The notes: a model not told the origin generated them from the sequence alone. Shown: positions 21,830 to 33,379, counted from the first letter of the stretch. The stretch: DNA of 64,000 nucleotides from Anastrepha obliqua (GCF_027943255.1 NC_072896.1:64870501-64934500), one strand, 5' to 3'. Numbers and translations: made by a program.

Positions 21830-23560
21830 GACTTCTGCCTCACCGATGACTCGTCTTTAGCGCATTTGCCCACAGTTCAGCTCCGTATAAGAGAACGGAG
21901 AGGGTGGTAGCCATCATTATTTTCCGTTTTGTTTGGGTTGGTCCCCCTGTGTTTGCTACCAGTCTACCGAGTAGAGATTAGAGGCTTTCTCGTATTTTGT
22001 TTGGGCCCAGAAAGTAAGTCATGGATCCAGTTTTATGCCTAAATACATTATAACCTTTTTTGTGGTTAACTTATTTGAAGAAGTTTGCATGCTAACTTCT
22101 AATGGGATATGCTTCTTGGTTAGAAGTATTAGCTCCGTTTTGGCTAATTTGTGGCCAAGTAAATGTAGCCACGTTTGTTTCCGCATCATGATTTGGTTAA
22201 GTTTTCTACAGGCTTCCTCAAGGTTTCGTGGTGTGATGACTGCTGCGATATCGTCTGCGTATCCGATTAGAAATGTACTATCGGGCATTTCCATATTGAA
22301 TATCTCGTCGTAGCTGAAATTCCACAAATCGGACCGAGAATGGATCTTTGTGCCGCTCCGGATGGACGTCTATGCAACGAGAACTCTCTAAAGTTGGATA
22401 GGCGAGTTTGCGGTCTCGCAAATAATTCCTCATTACGCGCTGTAGGTGTGCTGGAAGTTTGAACCTTAAGTCTAAGGCGGCTAATATATCCGTCCCTCTT
22501 ACGCTATTGAAAGCGTTCCTTACATCTAAGGTGGCAAGGAAGACTATGCTTCTGGGTTGAATACAGGCCTATTGCGCTGCTTTTATGCTGTTTATGACAG
22601 TTTGCATCGCCTCTATTGTAGATTTTCCGCGTCTAAAACCGTGCTGTCTTGCTGATAGTCCTCCGGTGTCATCTATGGCTGCGGCCAGTCGAGACCTGAT
22701 CAATCTTTCAGAGAGCTTGTCTGCTGTGTCGAGCATACATAATGGCCAATATACTAATGGGAGATTCGGGTTGCCGTTCCCCTTGCTTATTAATACAAAC
22801 TGCTGTTTTTTCCCAGATTTCTGGGAAAATTACATCTCTAATACAGGCGTTGTACATCTGCGGGTACTGAATCCGTTCTTGGTGCCTTTTGAGTTTACTC
22901 GCAGCTGACTGGAGTTCCTCACTGGTGAATAGTGGAGGTTTCTGTGCCACATTAATTTGACACTCAGTGCCTTCTCTGATTTCGTGATTAGGAAATACTT
23001 CTTTTACTATTTGAGCTTAGTTCCGGTGTAGGTATCCTGACTCCCAGTTTCTTCACTACAATCCTGCACCTAAGTCCCCAGGAGTCCTTATTTAGATCTG
23101 CCCGAAGTTCCTCAAATTTTTTTCTTGCGTCTTGCAATAGCGGCCTATAGCTGTATTTTCCCACTCGTATATGCCCCTGCATCCGCTGTGGCTTGTCCGG
23201 TTCGCCTGGTTCTAGTGTATTTTCGTCTGATGCGAAGATAGTCACGTCTCAATTCGGATATATCCTCCGTCCACCTTTCCGTAAACAGAGCTCTTATGTT
23301 TTCTCTATGTTCCCTTTCTTCGAAATGTTACTGCTCCTGTGTTCATGATCGCCAGACCGAGCCTGGTCACCATATTTAGAACCCTCCTGCCCCTTGAATT
23401 CGTTGGCGTTCCCCATTCAATGGCCTCGGTGTTGAAATCGCCAGCAATAATTACCGATCCTCGAATTTTCGTTTGTATTACTCACTGATTAAAACAACGT
23501 CAGTGTTCTTTTCTGCCATCAGTTCAGATAGAAACGAGTCTGGCGGTTTTGCTTCTGTGC
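21830..23560 (-). mobile_element. R1-like LINE, broken, in intron 1
   Basis: Minus-strand pieces: an upstream part with NTLEPGEPDKPQRMQGHIRV and SYRPLLQDARKKFEELRADL (23000-23245, between endonuclease and RT), KPPLFTSEELQSAASKLKRH (22870-22950), then FLIGYADDIAAVITPRNLEE with the YADD box (about 22250) and GHKLAKTELILLTKKH. The 3' side at 21830-21960 still resembles the C-terminal RT part (LLYGAELWAN in antisense). The family assignment is tentative. Confidence 0.7.
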
Positions 23561-23639
23561 ATGCTAGTTTTAATAAGTTGGAAATAACCAAACCAAATAA
23601 AAATACCTCACTTATACAAATTCAATGTTTTCATACGAC

Positions 23640-24055
23640 ATAAAAGATGGCTGGTTTAGAGCCAGTCTTTGAACTCGCTTTAGCAGCACTTCTAATTCGC
23701 CAACAATTTGCAATTGGCCATTTTCGCCATTTGTGTTCGTGTGTTGGGAGCTGGGGGACTCGTTTTGCCTGTTATATGCACAATAGCAGCTCGTTTAACT
23801 TCGGTTGCACTTTTCGCCATACTATTTTTTGTTTATTTTTCTGCCGTCTTCCAGTTTCGCCGGTAACTTCTAATTACATCGAATAGTTCTTCCAATTCTG
23901 ATACTCCCTCTTTTATTTATTTAGCTTTATTTTATTTATCGCCCTTTTGCATTTTTTAAGGGACTCTTCTTCGGCGGCTCTCAGTTTTTGTATGAACTCC
24001 TGTTTTGGAGAACTGTGATAATATGACAGTAGTCCGTTTTGTGTAGGAGTGGAGT
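23640..24055. other. No firm feature; possible LINE ORF1 debris
   Basis: Contains weak open frames on both strands (23647-23886 plus, 23956-24186 minus) with no motif I can name. The position beyond the 5' side of the LINE would fit its ORF1. Confidence 0.25.
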
Positions 24056-24059
24056 ATTG

Positions 24060-24199
24060 TGTTGGCTGCGTCCGTAGAGAGCATCCAAAAGGCTTGTACC
24101 GACATCATGAAGGGCATCCCGGTCAATGACCTGAAACACTCTTTCGAAAAGATATTAGATCGCGCAAAACAGTTTATCGAGGCCAAAGAGGACTGTTGA
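24060..24199 (+). mobile_element. Mariner-like transposase C-terminal scrap
   Basis: The plus strand reads SVESIQKACTDIMKGIPVND, then KHSFEKILDRAKQFIEAKED and a stop at 24199. This is the shape of the last 45 residues of a mariner-type transposase. Confidence 0.55.
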
Positions 24200-24377
24200 A
24201 TAAATAAATTCGAAGTTATCTTAACAAAGCTCCTGTCGTTTCTATTTTAGCTCAGTCTTGTTTATTTTGGACTGCACCTTGTATTTTATAAGATAATAAA
24301 TAATTATTAACAAACAAATCTTCTAACAGTCATTTCGTCGATTGCGATAGTTGTTGGTGTTAGTATTTGTGCGTGTG

Positions 24378-26396
24378 TTAACTCTTTCCGTCTCGGTGGT
24401 TAGCGTTGCTAACCACCTATTTTTTATTTTTTTTACGACGGTTGGCGACATATGTATATGTTTTTAATTTTGCACGAATATTGATTATTGCTTCCTTTTA
24501 AGTGAAGAGGGCGCTATTAGCTAGAAATACACCCACCACGTGTTGAGAAAATTTAAAGTAAAAATCCGTGGCCGCGCGTTTTTGTGAAAGCTAGAAGTAA
24601 AAATTCATAATAAATTCAATAACCCAATTTATGGTTTGATTTTTGTGCAAATTTAGTTCTTGTGGTGTGTTTGATACACAGTGGTTGCTTTCTCGCTTAA
24701 ATGTCGATTATTTTACGAATATTTTTTATAATCAGTGGTGGTTAGCAACAATAACCACCGTGACGTAAGTATTCCTAGAATTTGCTTTTTTATACGGTCA
24801 CTATGAGTGGGACTTTCTTTGGTATTTACAATATTTTAGGCAAATATTTCAATAATGCAACGATCATTGACGCAAAGGGAAATTGAAGAATGTTTGTATG
24901 AAGATTTACCTTCAGGACCTGAAAGTGAAGCCAGTTCCGATGAGGATGAAAATCTAGACACGCCTGAGTGGCCATTGTCAAAATCGATATTGGATGTGTG
25001 TGGGGTAGATGTACAGAATATCCATGAAGAGCTATTCGACGACGAGCATGACATACCATTATCAAACTTTGTAAGTCAGAATAATATTGTTAGCTCTACG
25101 ACCTTGCAGCCTCCTAAATGGAAAATGACCTTCTCTATGGATATACCTGGCGAGTTTGTTGAGAGTGTGGGCTTAGCTGATCATATAATCAGCTTGGAAG
25201 ATGTAACACCACTCCGATTGTTTCGCATGTTTTGGACAGAGGACTTGGTTGAGGTCATAAGCTTTCAAACTAACCTATATGAAACGCAAGAAGGTAAACC
25301 TTTTTCTCCTACCAGTCCTTTTGAAATACAAACTTTCTTGGCCATAAATATGGTGATGGGTATAAAAAAAGCTACCGAGTTACAAAGATTACTGGTCTTC
25401 TGCTCCTGATTTACGTGACTCCTACATTTCCTTTTGTATGCCCCTAAATCGCTTCAGCTGGCTTCTTGGATGCTTGCATCTGAATGACAATAATCTCATG
25501 CCTGTTAGAACGCATCCAGACTATGATAAGTTATATAAAGTCCATCTTATGCTTGAAATTCTTCGCCGCAACTTCAGAAATAATTATAAACCATCCGAAT
25601 GTGTCGCGATCGACGAAAGCATGATAAAATTCAAAGGTCGTAGTTCTCTGAAGCAGTACATGGCGAAAAAATTTATCAAGCGGGGTTACAAGGAGCAAGG
25701 GAACGTGATGGAAGTGCAGTTAGGATCGATTGCCCTCTGGCTGTAAAGAAATACAACAGCAATATGAACTTCGTTGATAAATTCGATCAAAGCGTGTTAC
25801 TCCATCGACCGAAAATCCCAAAAGTGGTGGCACCGAATTTTTTTTCATTTCTTGGATTGCTGCGTTGTCAATAGCTATATAGCTTACAAAGAGCTTCTGA
25901 TTAACAGACCTCATTTGGATGAGTTGACATTGAAGGACTTTCGCCGCTCAATTTATCACGGGCTGTTAGCACCTTGCTACGTAAACAAGCGAGGCACACC
26001 TAGAAGATGCGCCTTTTGCAGTACCAAAAGCGCCCCTGTCCGCACAGTATGGCAATGCAGAACATGCCACGTCCCACTTTGCCTCCGAAAAGGAAAGACA
26101 TGTTTTTCAGATTTTCACAAGAAATAATTATTTGTAAATTTATTACCAAATTTTGTATTGTCTTTTTTCTAAAAATAAATAAAAAAAGTGAAGTAATTGA
26201 GTGCATTAGTTTTAATAAATTTTTGTACCCTTCAGTCATGGTGGTTACTGGTGGTGACCACCTTGTTTCTTAAAAACCTAACGGTAAATATTTTTTTTTT
26301 TTTGCATTCGTGTGTTACTTGTATTCCATATTCACCAATTAACAACAAAAAATAAATTTTTTATGTCGCAGTAAAGAGCGTGACGGAAAGAGTTAA
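24378..26396 (+). mobile_element. piggyBac-like transposon, inactive, with palindromic subterminal repeats
   Basis: TTAA at 24378-24381 and 26393-26396 flanks an 11 bp inverted repeat CTCTTTCCGTC. Just inside the left end a perfect palindrome occurs: GGTGGTTAGC, GTT, GCTAACCACC (24395-24417). Similar GGTGGTTA/TAACCACC motifs recur at about 24735 and 26238. The total length of 2.0 kb is short for an autonomous piggyBac. It is in intron 1 in the sense orientation to Plc21C. Confidence 0.92.
24855..26127 (+). pseudogene. piggyBac transposase pseudogene
   Basis: The N-terminal 184-codon frame from ATG 24855 has an acidic region (ESEASSDEDENLDTPEWP) and the start of the transposase domain (SPTSPFEIQTFLAINMVMG). 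A frameshift near 25405 leads to ECVAIDESMIKFKGRSSLKQ with the first catalytic Asp (about 25600). After KRGYK (about 25690) an internal deletion removes the second Asp region; NMNFVDKFDQS resumes at about 25760, a second shift follows, and then KWWHRIFFHFLDCCVVNSYI. The C-terminal Cys-rich domain (CAFC, CRTCHVPLC, TCFSDFH; 26008-26125) is complete. The usual length is near 570-600 codons; about 420 remain. It is inactive. Confidence 0.9.
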
Positions 26397-27353
26397 GCAG
26401 GAAGGGAGACCAATCGAAAAAATCGGTTGAAACTCATGTCGCCGCACACTTGGGGATTTGTTACCGATTTTAGGTTCACGTTGTTCGTTGCTGAGTGAAT
26501 ATGGAACGAGGAAAAAAATGATTGCCATGTATGGTATTTATATGTGCGTGAAAAGAAGGAAGGAGTGGAAGAGGGGAAAAAAGTCGTTCAATTTGGGTGC
26601 AGGACTGGTTTAAAAGGCGAGATGAATATTAATAAAGTAATGAGTATGAATATATACCTATATTTAATTTCCTTTTTTTCACGTTTTCTATATTTTAATA
26701 GAAATTTCAAAGTTTGCACATGAGCGGACAAATGGCAACATTAAACAGAACATTTATTGAGGAACTTACAGAGTTGTTCAAAAGCCAGCCATCATTGTGG
26801 AAAAATAGGAGCTATAAATATAATATAAGGTCAGAAATGTGAAATTAAAGTCGTGGCAAAAGCGTAGATAAAAACGCTAATATAGAAAGTGCTATTATGG
26901 TTTCTTCAGTATTATCTGTTTTTTTTTTGTGCTATGAATACCCCTCTAGGCTTTAATTCGTATTCAGTAAATTCAAAAGCTTTTTAAAATTTATAAAAAA
27001 TTTTTAAATGGTATTGAAAGCAGAAGATCCAATGTTCTTGCTTAACCTCAAAAGGAGCAAAAATTAGATTTGCACTTTCAAAACATAAAATTTTATAAGA
27101 ATCAACAAATTTTCAATAGCACTGAAATTTTCTTTGCATAAGCTTCAAATGCAAAAGTGGCCTTTTTTAGCCATTTTTTTTAATTATACAAACGTTTTTA
27201 AGCGTTTTAGTAGCTTCAAATTAAAAAAGGAAACAAACACCAAACTTAAAAATATCCCCATTTTGGCTATAAAAACGCTAAACTAATTGCGAACAGCAAG
27301 GCCACTGCACAACTTTACTAATGTGACGTCACGCACTCTCTGATGGGTACATA
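26397..27353. other. Intron 1 sequence without a recognisable feature
   Basis: AT-rich, with no coding frame and no repeat shared with other parts of the window. Confidence 0.5.
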
Positions 27354-28507
27354 CAGGGTCCGGCACTCGAAGTGTAACCAACTTCAGACCGCTCGCGCAG
27401 CTGATGCACGCACATCAACTGTCTGTTAGTTGGCTAAATTACAGTCCAGAGTATTGTTTACAAGCGCCCGGAAGCATTTTGCCGAGAGTAAACGCGAATA
27501 AAGAAAATCAGTAATGGATTTCAAAGGTAATGGTGATTGCATTATATTTGGATGGAAAATCGCAACCAACGATTGTTCGTGAGCTCGAGCACCTTTTAAG
27601 TAAATAAAGTTTTTGTTTATCGCACTATAACTCGTTACATGATACTGGTAGCAACGCGAAATGTCATGGAGGTGGACATCAAAAGACTGCAACGTCACGT
27701 GAAATGGTTCGATTTGAGCGAAATCCCTGACGAAATGACAATCAAATGGCAAAAGAACTGAAAATATCTGACCATAGCGTCCGCCGCATATTGAAAAATG
27801 ATCTCAAAGTCAAGCCTTACAAGATCCAAAAGGCGCATGATCTCACACAAAAGCAGCAACAAGTCAGACTTGAGAGAACGAAGGAGTTGCTTCGCTTTCC
27901 GCACATTGTGTTTTCTGACAAGACAGTTTTTTCAAATTAGCATTTTGTAAACTCCCAAAATGATAGGTTTATTTGACCGACCATTCATACGAGAATTTGA
28001 GTCATCGATGGGCCGCCATCGAACCTGACGTCAAGGTAAATGCAAAATATTATCGGGAAAGTATTCTGGAGGTAGCTTTGAAGCCGTGGGCAGACAAACA
28101 TTTTGGTGGCAGACCATGGACGTTTCAACAACACAAACAGCTCGAATGAACCAAGAATGGCTAAAAAACAACGTTCCGATTTTCATAACGACCACACAAT
28201 AGCTTTCAAATTCACCCTGCGCGAAACCGATTATTTTCTTTGGGCCATTTTGGAAAGCAAGGCTCTGAACAAGGCTATTGTCCGCGAGTGGGCCAAAATA
28301 CCGGCAAGTCGCATTTTGGCAGCTTGCGATTCGTTTCTGGACCGTCTTAAAGCTGTATTCAATGCAAAAGGTGGTCATATCGAGCAAAAGTATAAATTGA
28401 TTCCTAATTTTGTATTATTTTCACACATTTTTTTATTTGAATTGAATAAAAGTAGTTTTCCAAACCAAATGTATGGCCTTTTTAATTAGTTACATTGCCT
28501 GAGCCTG
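27354..28507 (+). mobile_element. Tc1/mariner-type element, broken
   Basis: The ends pair imperfectly (CAGGGTCCGGCACTCGAAGT at the left; inverse of CAGGCTCAGGCAATGTAAC at the right) with TA at 27352-27353 and 28508-28509. Plus-strand frames are MAKELKISDHSVRRILKNDL and YKIQKAHDLTQKQQQVRLER, then FSDKTVFSN with the first catalytic Asp (about 27915), a broken centre, and TDYFLWAILESKALNK (about 28225), ending RLKAVFNAKGGHIEQKYK. Stops and shifts abolish the gene. Confidence 0.75.
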
Positions 28508-28632
28508 TATATTATATTCCTGTAAGAAAGGAGAGCCGATAGGCCTGGCAGCTAAGGCTCATTAGTAAATTTTAGAAAGCTAATTTATTTAATTTTGTTA
28601 ATAAATTGAAGTAATAATTTGTGTTTTTTTAG

Positions 28633-28779
28633 GATTCCGGTACAGGTACACCCGTCACTATGCGTATTGATTCCAAAGGATTCTATTTATATTGGATCGA
28701 CCAAAACAACGAAATGGACATACTTGATATAGCAACGATACGGGACACGCGTACGGGACCATTTGCTAAAAAACCAAAG
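28633..28779 (+). CDS. Plc21C: Plc21C coding exon 2 (PH domain)
   Basis: Codes for residues 31-79 in phase 0 at both ends. The acceptor is TTTTTTTAG and the donor GTAAGT. The core MRIDSKGFYLYWIDQN and the following EMDILDIATIRDTRTG correspond to the PLC-beta PH-domain strands that read WTDQNKE(T/M)E.LDL in vertebrate paralogues. Intron 1 before it is 7.1 kb and carries a LINE, a piggyBac relic and a mariner-like element. Confidence 0.95.
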
Positions 28780-29150
28780 GTAAGTTGATAGAAAAAAATT
28801 GTTTTATTGAAATCTGACTACAATCAAACTCATGGGGTATTCATGAATTAATGCAAATTGATCAGATTCGTCGCAACAAAGATAGGCAAAGTCATCACCA
28901 TCATCACCGTGTACTGTAATAAAGTGGCTTTTAATGGGAATTCTCGAAAAAATTTCAACCGTGGGTAAAAGATTTAAAATAGCAATTGTGGCAAAAATAC
29001 TTTAGATGGCACCGCTCGAGTTGGACTGATGCGGGTTATTTTTCAGAAGGGGACGGTCTGAAGTGCGAATGGAATCATATAATATGCGAAACAACAAAAA
29101 AAAATTTTTTTTTTTCATGGAAAACCGGTAAGGGCAGTAGCAGAGACTAA
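28780..29150. other. Start of intron 2, no feature
   Basis: Donor GTAAGT at 28780, then ordinary AT-rich intron sequence. Confidence 0.5.
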
Positions 29151-29169
29151 TGGAGGCTAGATACAAGAA

Positions 29170-29640
29170 CTAAACCATTTGCGTTATTATTGTTTTTAAA
29201 TTTAAGTAGGTTTTTGGCGTATTCTTTTTTGGAGTTGTCTGCTGTTTCTCACGCTCTTCCATCGCCATAATAGCTTCGGTGCGCCTCTTTTTTATAAGAG
29301 AACCGATTTTTTTTATTTCGTGATGCACATTGTGACGGCCTTTGTAGTGCGCTAGGAGAGAGTCAATAGCTTCTCCTAGACTCATAATTTTTACTTGTAG
29401 TGCCTTCTTCTTTTCAGTTGCACTTTTTCCTTCTCCAGAGGGTTTTCCGATGCAGCACCCACCCACTGGTGTTTCCATCTCTTTGTTTTTTACTCCGTCC
29501 GTGTTGTTGGAGTAGGGGAAGGATATGATGGGAAGTAGGGTTAGAAACAATGAGGGAACTATCGTCGGTACGGTGATCTCATGGGGATTGGATTGCCAAT
29601 TCCGCCGTTCGGCGGGTGAATGGCTAGCCAAACCCCATTT
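29170..29640 (-). pseudogene. Minus-strand ORF, possibly retrotransposon ORF1 debris
   Basis: An open frame of 153 codons whose C-terminal two thirds look coiled-coil (KKKALQVKIMSLGEAIDSLL, HHEIKKIGSLIKKRRTEAIM, EEREKQQ). I do not recognise a family. Such Lys/Glu-rich helical text is common in ORF1 of insect LINEs. There is no evidence of a promoter or of splicing to Plc21C. Confidence 0.35.
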
Positions 29641-29832
29641 GGAGATTCACTCTTTGTTCGTGGTGAGTTAGCCCTCATGATATGGGGACCGCGCCAAGGA
29701 GACCATTTGCAAAATCTAGCAAACTCCTAACTTTAAACGTTTACTTAGACACAGATTGCATAATAAGATGCAAAAGCCGAGCTGATCACTTAAACAACCA
29801 TGAAGATGTTATAGTGATGCCTAATTCTCATC

Positions 29833-30140
29833 GGCCGCTGTAGCCGAATGAGTTGGTGCGTGATTACCATTCGGAATTCAGAGAGAACGTAGGTTCGAAT
29901 CTCGGTGGAAGATCAAAATTGAGAAAAAGTTTTTTTCTAATAGCGGTCGCCCCTCGGCAGGCAATGGAAAGCCTCCGAGTGTATTTCTGCCATGAAAAAG
30001 CTCCTCATAAAAAAAATCTGCCATTCGGAGTCGCCTTGTAACTGTAGGTCCCTTCATTTGTGGAACAACATTAAGACGCACACCATAAATAGGAGGAGGA
30101 GCTCGACCGAACACCCAAAAAGGGTGTACGCGCCATCATA
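29833..30140 (+). repeat. tRNA-derived SINE copy S2 (full length)
   Basis: Pol III A box TAGCCGAATGAGTTGG at 29841-29856 and B box GGTTCGAATCTC at 29892-29903, with tRNA-like spacing. The body has GCAGGCAATGGAAAGCCTCC, TTTCTGCCATGAAAAAGCTC, and the 3' part AATAGGAGGAGGAGCTCG and AAAGGGTGTACGCGCC. This is the reference copy for fragments at 3264, 48650, 54035, 60716 and 62280. Confidence 0.85.
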
Positions 30141-30145
30141 TTCAG

Positions 30146-30800
30146 CCATAGTCATATAAATAGCACATTTAGACTTTGAAAAGAGTTGTAAAGAGTCGAA
30201 TATGCTTTTAAATAATTATTTTTTATTGGGGAAAAAGCAACATAAGAAATAAAAAACTTATTTACTTCCACTTGAAAACAAAAAAAAAATGGTCAAAAAG
30301 AATTTCAGTTCTGATTTACGAGATCGTTGATAACTCACTAAACCTCCTGGACACATAAATAGCACATCCTAAAAAAAATTTCAAATAAAAGCAAAAATAT
30401 TAAACAAATCAGATAGTTAATAATATTGTTTTACCAGATTAGTATTTTGTACTATATCGACCGTTTTTGATTACTTCTTCAAGCCGTCGCTCCATGCTTT
30501 CTACGAGCTTGTGGCATCTTTCCTTTAGAATCGAGTACCAAGCCTCCTCAACTGCGGCCTACAAATCATCAAATCAATCAATCAAATCATCATTTGTTAG
30601 CGATTTTGACCTTAACGTCATTCCACAAACTTTCTAGAAAGATCAGGGTTCTGCGGCTATTCCAGTACATTAATGTTTTCTCTCCTGAGCCATTGCTTCA
30701 CTGTCTTTGCAGTATGCTTTGGATCATTGTCCTGCATAAATGTCCAATTTAATGACATAAATTCAAACACAAATGGCTCCATTTTATTCTGGAGTATATC
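30146..30800 (-). mobile_element. Tc1-like element, 3' half, with internal terminal direct repeats
   Basis: The minus strand reads NWTFMQDNDPKHTAKTVKQW (second catalytic Asp, about 30690-30750), then a part around the catalytic Glu, and AAVEEAWYSILKERCHKLVE with SMERRLEEVIKNGRYSTKY (30450-30560). At the outer end ATAAATAGCACAT occurs twice, near 30154 and 30354, about 200 bp apart, which is the IR/DR arrangement of some Tc1 families. The 5' half is missing. Confidence 0.75.
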
Positions 30801-30820
30801 CAGGTAACACACACATATAT

Positions 30821-31010
30821 TAACTAAATCTAACTGTAATATCAGGCCACCCTGACCAGATATTTATATGTGTCACTTGGTGTAAATCGGAGTATTCGAA
30901 AAAAATAAGAACAAAAATACAAAGAGTTTTACAGCGTCAGTGCGCTGTTAAAAATTTGTCTTTTCATTTAAAATAATGCGACTGCCACGCTTGAAAAATA
31001 CGCGCAGCAA
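30821..31010 (+). repeat. Dispersed 190 bp repeat, copy 1
   Basis: Shares AACTAAATCTAACTGTAATA, AAATAAGAACAAAAATACAAA and a GCTTGAAAAATACGC tail with 37450-37645, at about 75% identity in the same orientation. The family is unknown. It ends about 30 bp before Plc21C exon 3. Confidence 0.7.
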
Positions 31011-31042
31011 TAAGTATTATAGTCTTTTTTATTTATTTTCAG

Positions 31043-31180
31043 GATTCTAAACTTCGCCAAATAGTTACGCTCGGATCACAGGATACCCTAGAGGAAAAAA
31101 CTGTTACGATTTGCCACGGTTGCGATTTTGTAAATGTAACATTTGTAAATTTTTGCTGTACCAAAAGGGAGATTGCACAG
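31043..31180 (+). CDS. Plc21C: Plc21C coding exon 3 (PH domain)
   Basis: Codes for residues 80-125, phase 0 to phase 0, acceptor TTTTCAG and donor GTAAGC. It starts DSKLRQIVTLGSQ and includes TICHGCDFVNVTFVNFC, which aligns by eye with the DPKLRE...VVYGPDLVNI segment of other PLC-beta enzymes. Intron 3, which follows, is the longest in the window (12.9 kb) and holds the foldback element and a DD37E transposon. Confidence 0.94.
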
Positions 31181-31451
31181 GTAAGCTACAGTAAAAATTT
31201 TGTAGTACACGACATTTTAAATTGGGGTAATTCAATCTACAGTATTCATGCTTAATTGAAAATATTCCGTATAAATTTCTGACTTCTAAATATTCATTGT
31301 TTAATTTCTTGAAGTAATGACATATATCTTCAATATATGCTTAAGATTGAGAGTCCTAACATGAGCTACCAAAAGGCATGCCTGAACATGTGTGAAGCTG
31401 TTTGTCTTTCATATATGTACATATATATATATAGTATATATATACAATATA

Positions 31452-31640
31452 TATCTTTGAACGATTTGTACCACTGGAAAACACGTGCACGCGATAGAGC
31501 AGAGTCCACATAGGTTGTCTGCAACATTTTTAAAGCGTCTGAAGCCGAAATTTTGTTGGAATAACAAAATTTCAAACAAATTCTTTGTTCAACTTGAATT
31601 TCCATCGTTAAATTCGAAGAACACACTCGAGCTTGACTTG
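31452..31640 (-). mobile_element. Mariner-like transposase N-terminal fragment
   Basis: The minus strand reads VEQRICLKFCYSNKISASDA, then LKMLQTTYVDSALSRARVFQ and WYKSFKD, the first helix-turn-helix of mariner transposases. It breaks at an AT-repeat near 31450. Confidence 0.75.
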
Positions 31641-32160
31641 TTTACAGTAGCACAGAAAACAAACTATGTGACATATCACGCTGAAATTTGCCATGTACGC
31701 TTATAACAGTCCTACCAAAAAACAAAAAATTTATTTCTGCCATATGTCATCCGCGGACCGTTTTATTGATACCGTCTCGTTCATATTTGAGCAGAATGTA
31801 TATATATATATATATGTACGCCTTCTCCCCGCTAAATATTGTATAAAACAAAGGACGTAACGTGCTATCAGCAAAAGCAAAACAACACAATTTCAGTCTG
31901 AACTCATATCATTCTTAACTGTGAGTTACTCTTATAATGTTTCCAGGAGAAATTGGCGTCTGAATCTCAAACTGGTTAAGGACTTTTCTTAGAATCTTAT
32001 TATGGTGCAATTCTTGCAAGTATACTAGGAATAACATCACGAACTAACTAATAGACACTAATATTAATTAGGCGAACATCGTTGTAACATCAAATTTATG
32101 TATATAAGCTATCAACAATTTTTTTATTTTTTTTTTTTCTTTATTTGTTAGACAAAAAAT
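31641..32160. other. Intron 3 sequence, no feature
   Basis: AT-rich, with an (AT)n run at about 31798-31816. I see no gene. Confidence 0.5.
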
Positions 32161-32199
32161 TCATATCAGTTATATTTGTTATAAACAGAATGGCGCTCT

Positions 32200-32720
32200 T
32201 TAGATTTGACCCTCTCATTAGGAGATGGGTATCAGTGTAGGTATCTGCTGCTCTCTGCCAATTCATTTTAAACTGCTATTAATTTTTAATTTATTTTTTC
32301 GTTTCGTTTTCTTAATTGGCCAATATTTTCAATGGCTCGTAATTGTGGACAGTTTGGTGGCTTTTGGTCTTTTTGAACAATATTTATCCCGTATTCAAAA
32401 TTTCTAGCTTAAAGGCACCTGGGACTCCTCGTCTCCTCGTTGCACTCGGAATCTACTTAAAGTTTGCTTTGATGTATGTTTCTTCGTCCATAACTACACA
32501 ACCATGGATGTCTGGATGTCTTACTGTATAATTTTCGTGCAATGTCTTAGCAATATTTTTATATAACTTTTGCTTTAGCGCACTTCTTGTACAACATACT
32601 TTTTTTTCAGCATCTTGAAAGGAAAAGCAATTTTTATTCCACTTTCGGCCATCCTTCCACCGACAATATTTCATTAATTTTTTTAGCGCATAATTATCTC
32701 TTCAAGCTCACACATTTTGA
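32200..32720 (-). mobile_element. Tc1/mariner-type transposase fragment
   Basis: The minus strand reads SALKQKLYKNIAKTLHENYT and GCVVMDEETYIKANFK (first catalytic Asp region, about 32460-32510), continuing past a stop into a broken stretch at 32290-32440. The catalytic C-terminal part is missing. Confidence 0.6.
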
Positions 32721-32804
32721 AGAATATGTAGAAGTGCAAAAAGTGAATACGCCAAATGACAACAAACACTATGAATATGTAAACTTATTTTTTCTTTCTA
32801 CATA

Positions 32805-33265
32805 CAGTAGGTTCTGTTTTTATGCGGCTTTTTTTTATGCGATTTTGAAATAGTGCGGTTTTTTTTTAAATTACAAAATGCATGTCGACCTATCAGGAAT
32901 TGTACATATAAACAAGATTCTAAACCAGGTAAGCAAAAACTCATCACAGATTACATCAGAAATGCTAACCCTACAAGTATGGAAGATATATAAAGATATA
33001 ATTTTCAAAGATACAATATTTTGTTTATGCGATTTTATTTAATTATTTCAGATTCATGCGGTCTATGGAACGTATCTATAGTAATAATATGGGACTAGTG
33101 CCCTTTTTTATGCGATTTTATTACATTATTTCAGATTTATGCGGTTTTAGCATTTGAAACGTATCTATAGTTTTACTATAGAACTAGTAGCTTTTTTTAT
33201 GCTGTTTTTTTTTTTTATGCTGTTTCTTGCGGAACGTATCTACCGCATAAAAACAGAACCTACTG
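32805..33265 (+). mobile_element. Pogo-like MITE copy 2
   Basis: Same termini as the element at 4420-5020 (CAGTAGGTTCTGTTTTTATG, inverted at the right), with TA at 32803-32804 and 33266-33267. The orientation is opposite to copy 1, and about 140 bp of the internal frame are missing. ATGCGATTTT and ATGCGGTTTT motifs are scattered inside both ends. Confidence 0.85.
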
Positions 33266-33379
33266 TACTTAGTTTTATGCAAGTGATGACTAAACACAAT
33301 CGATTAGTTTTTTTCATGTATAATATTTTCTGCAAAACAAATTTGTTAGAATCTGAATGGACTTGAATGGTATCGTCTC

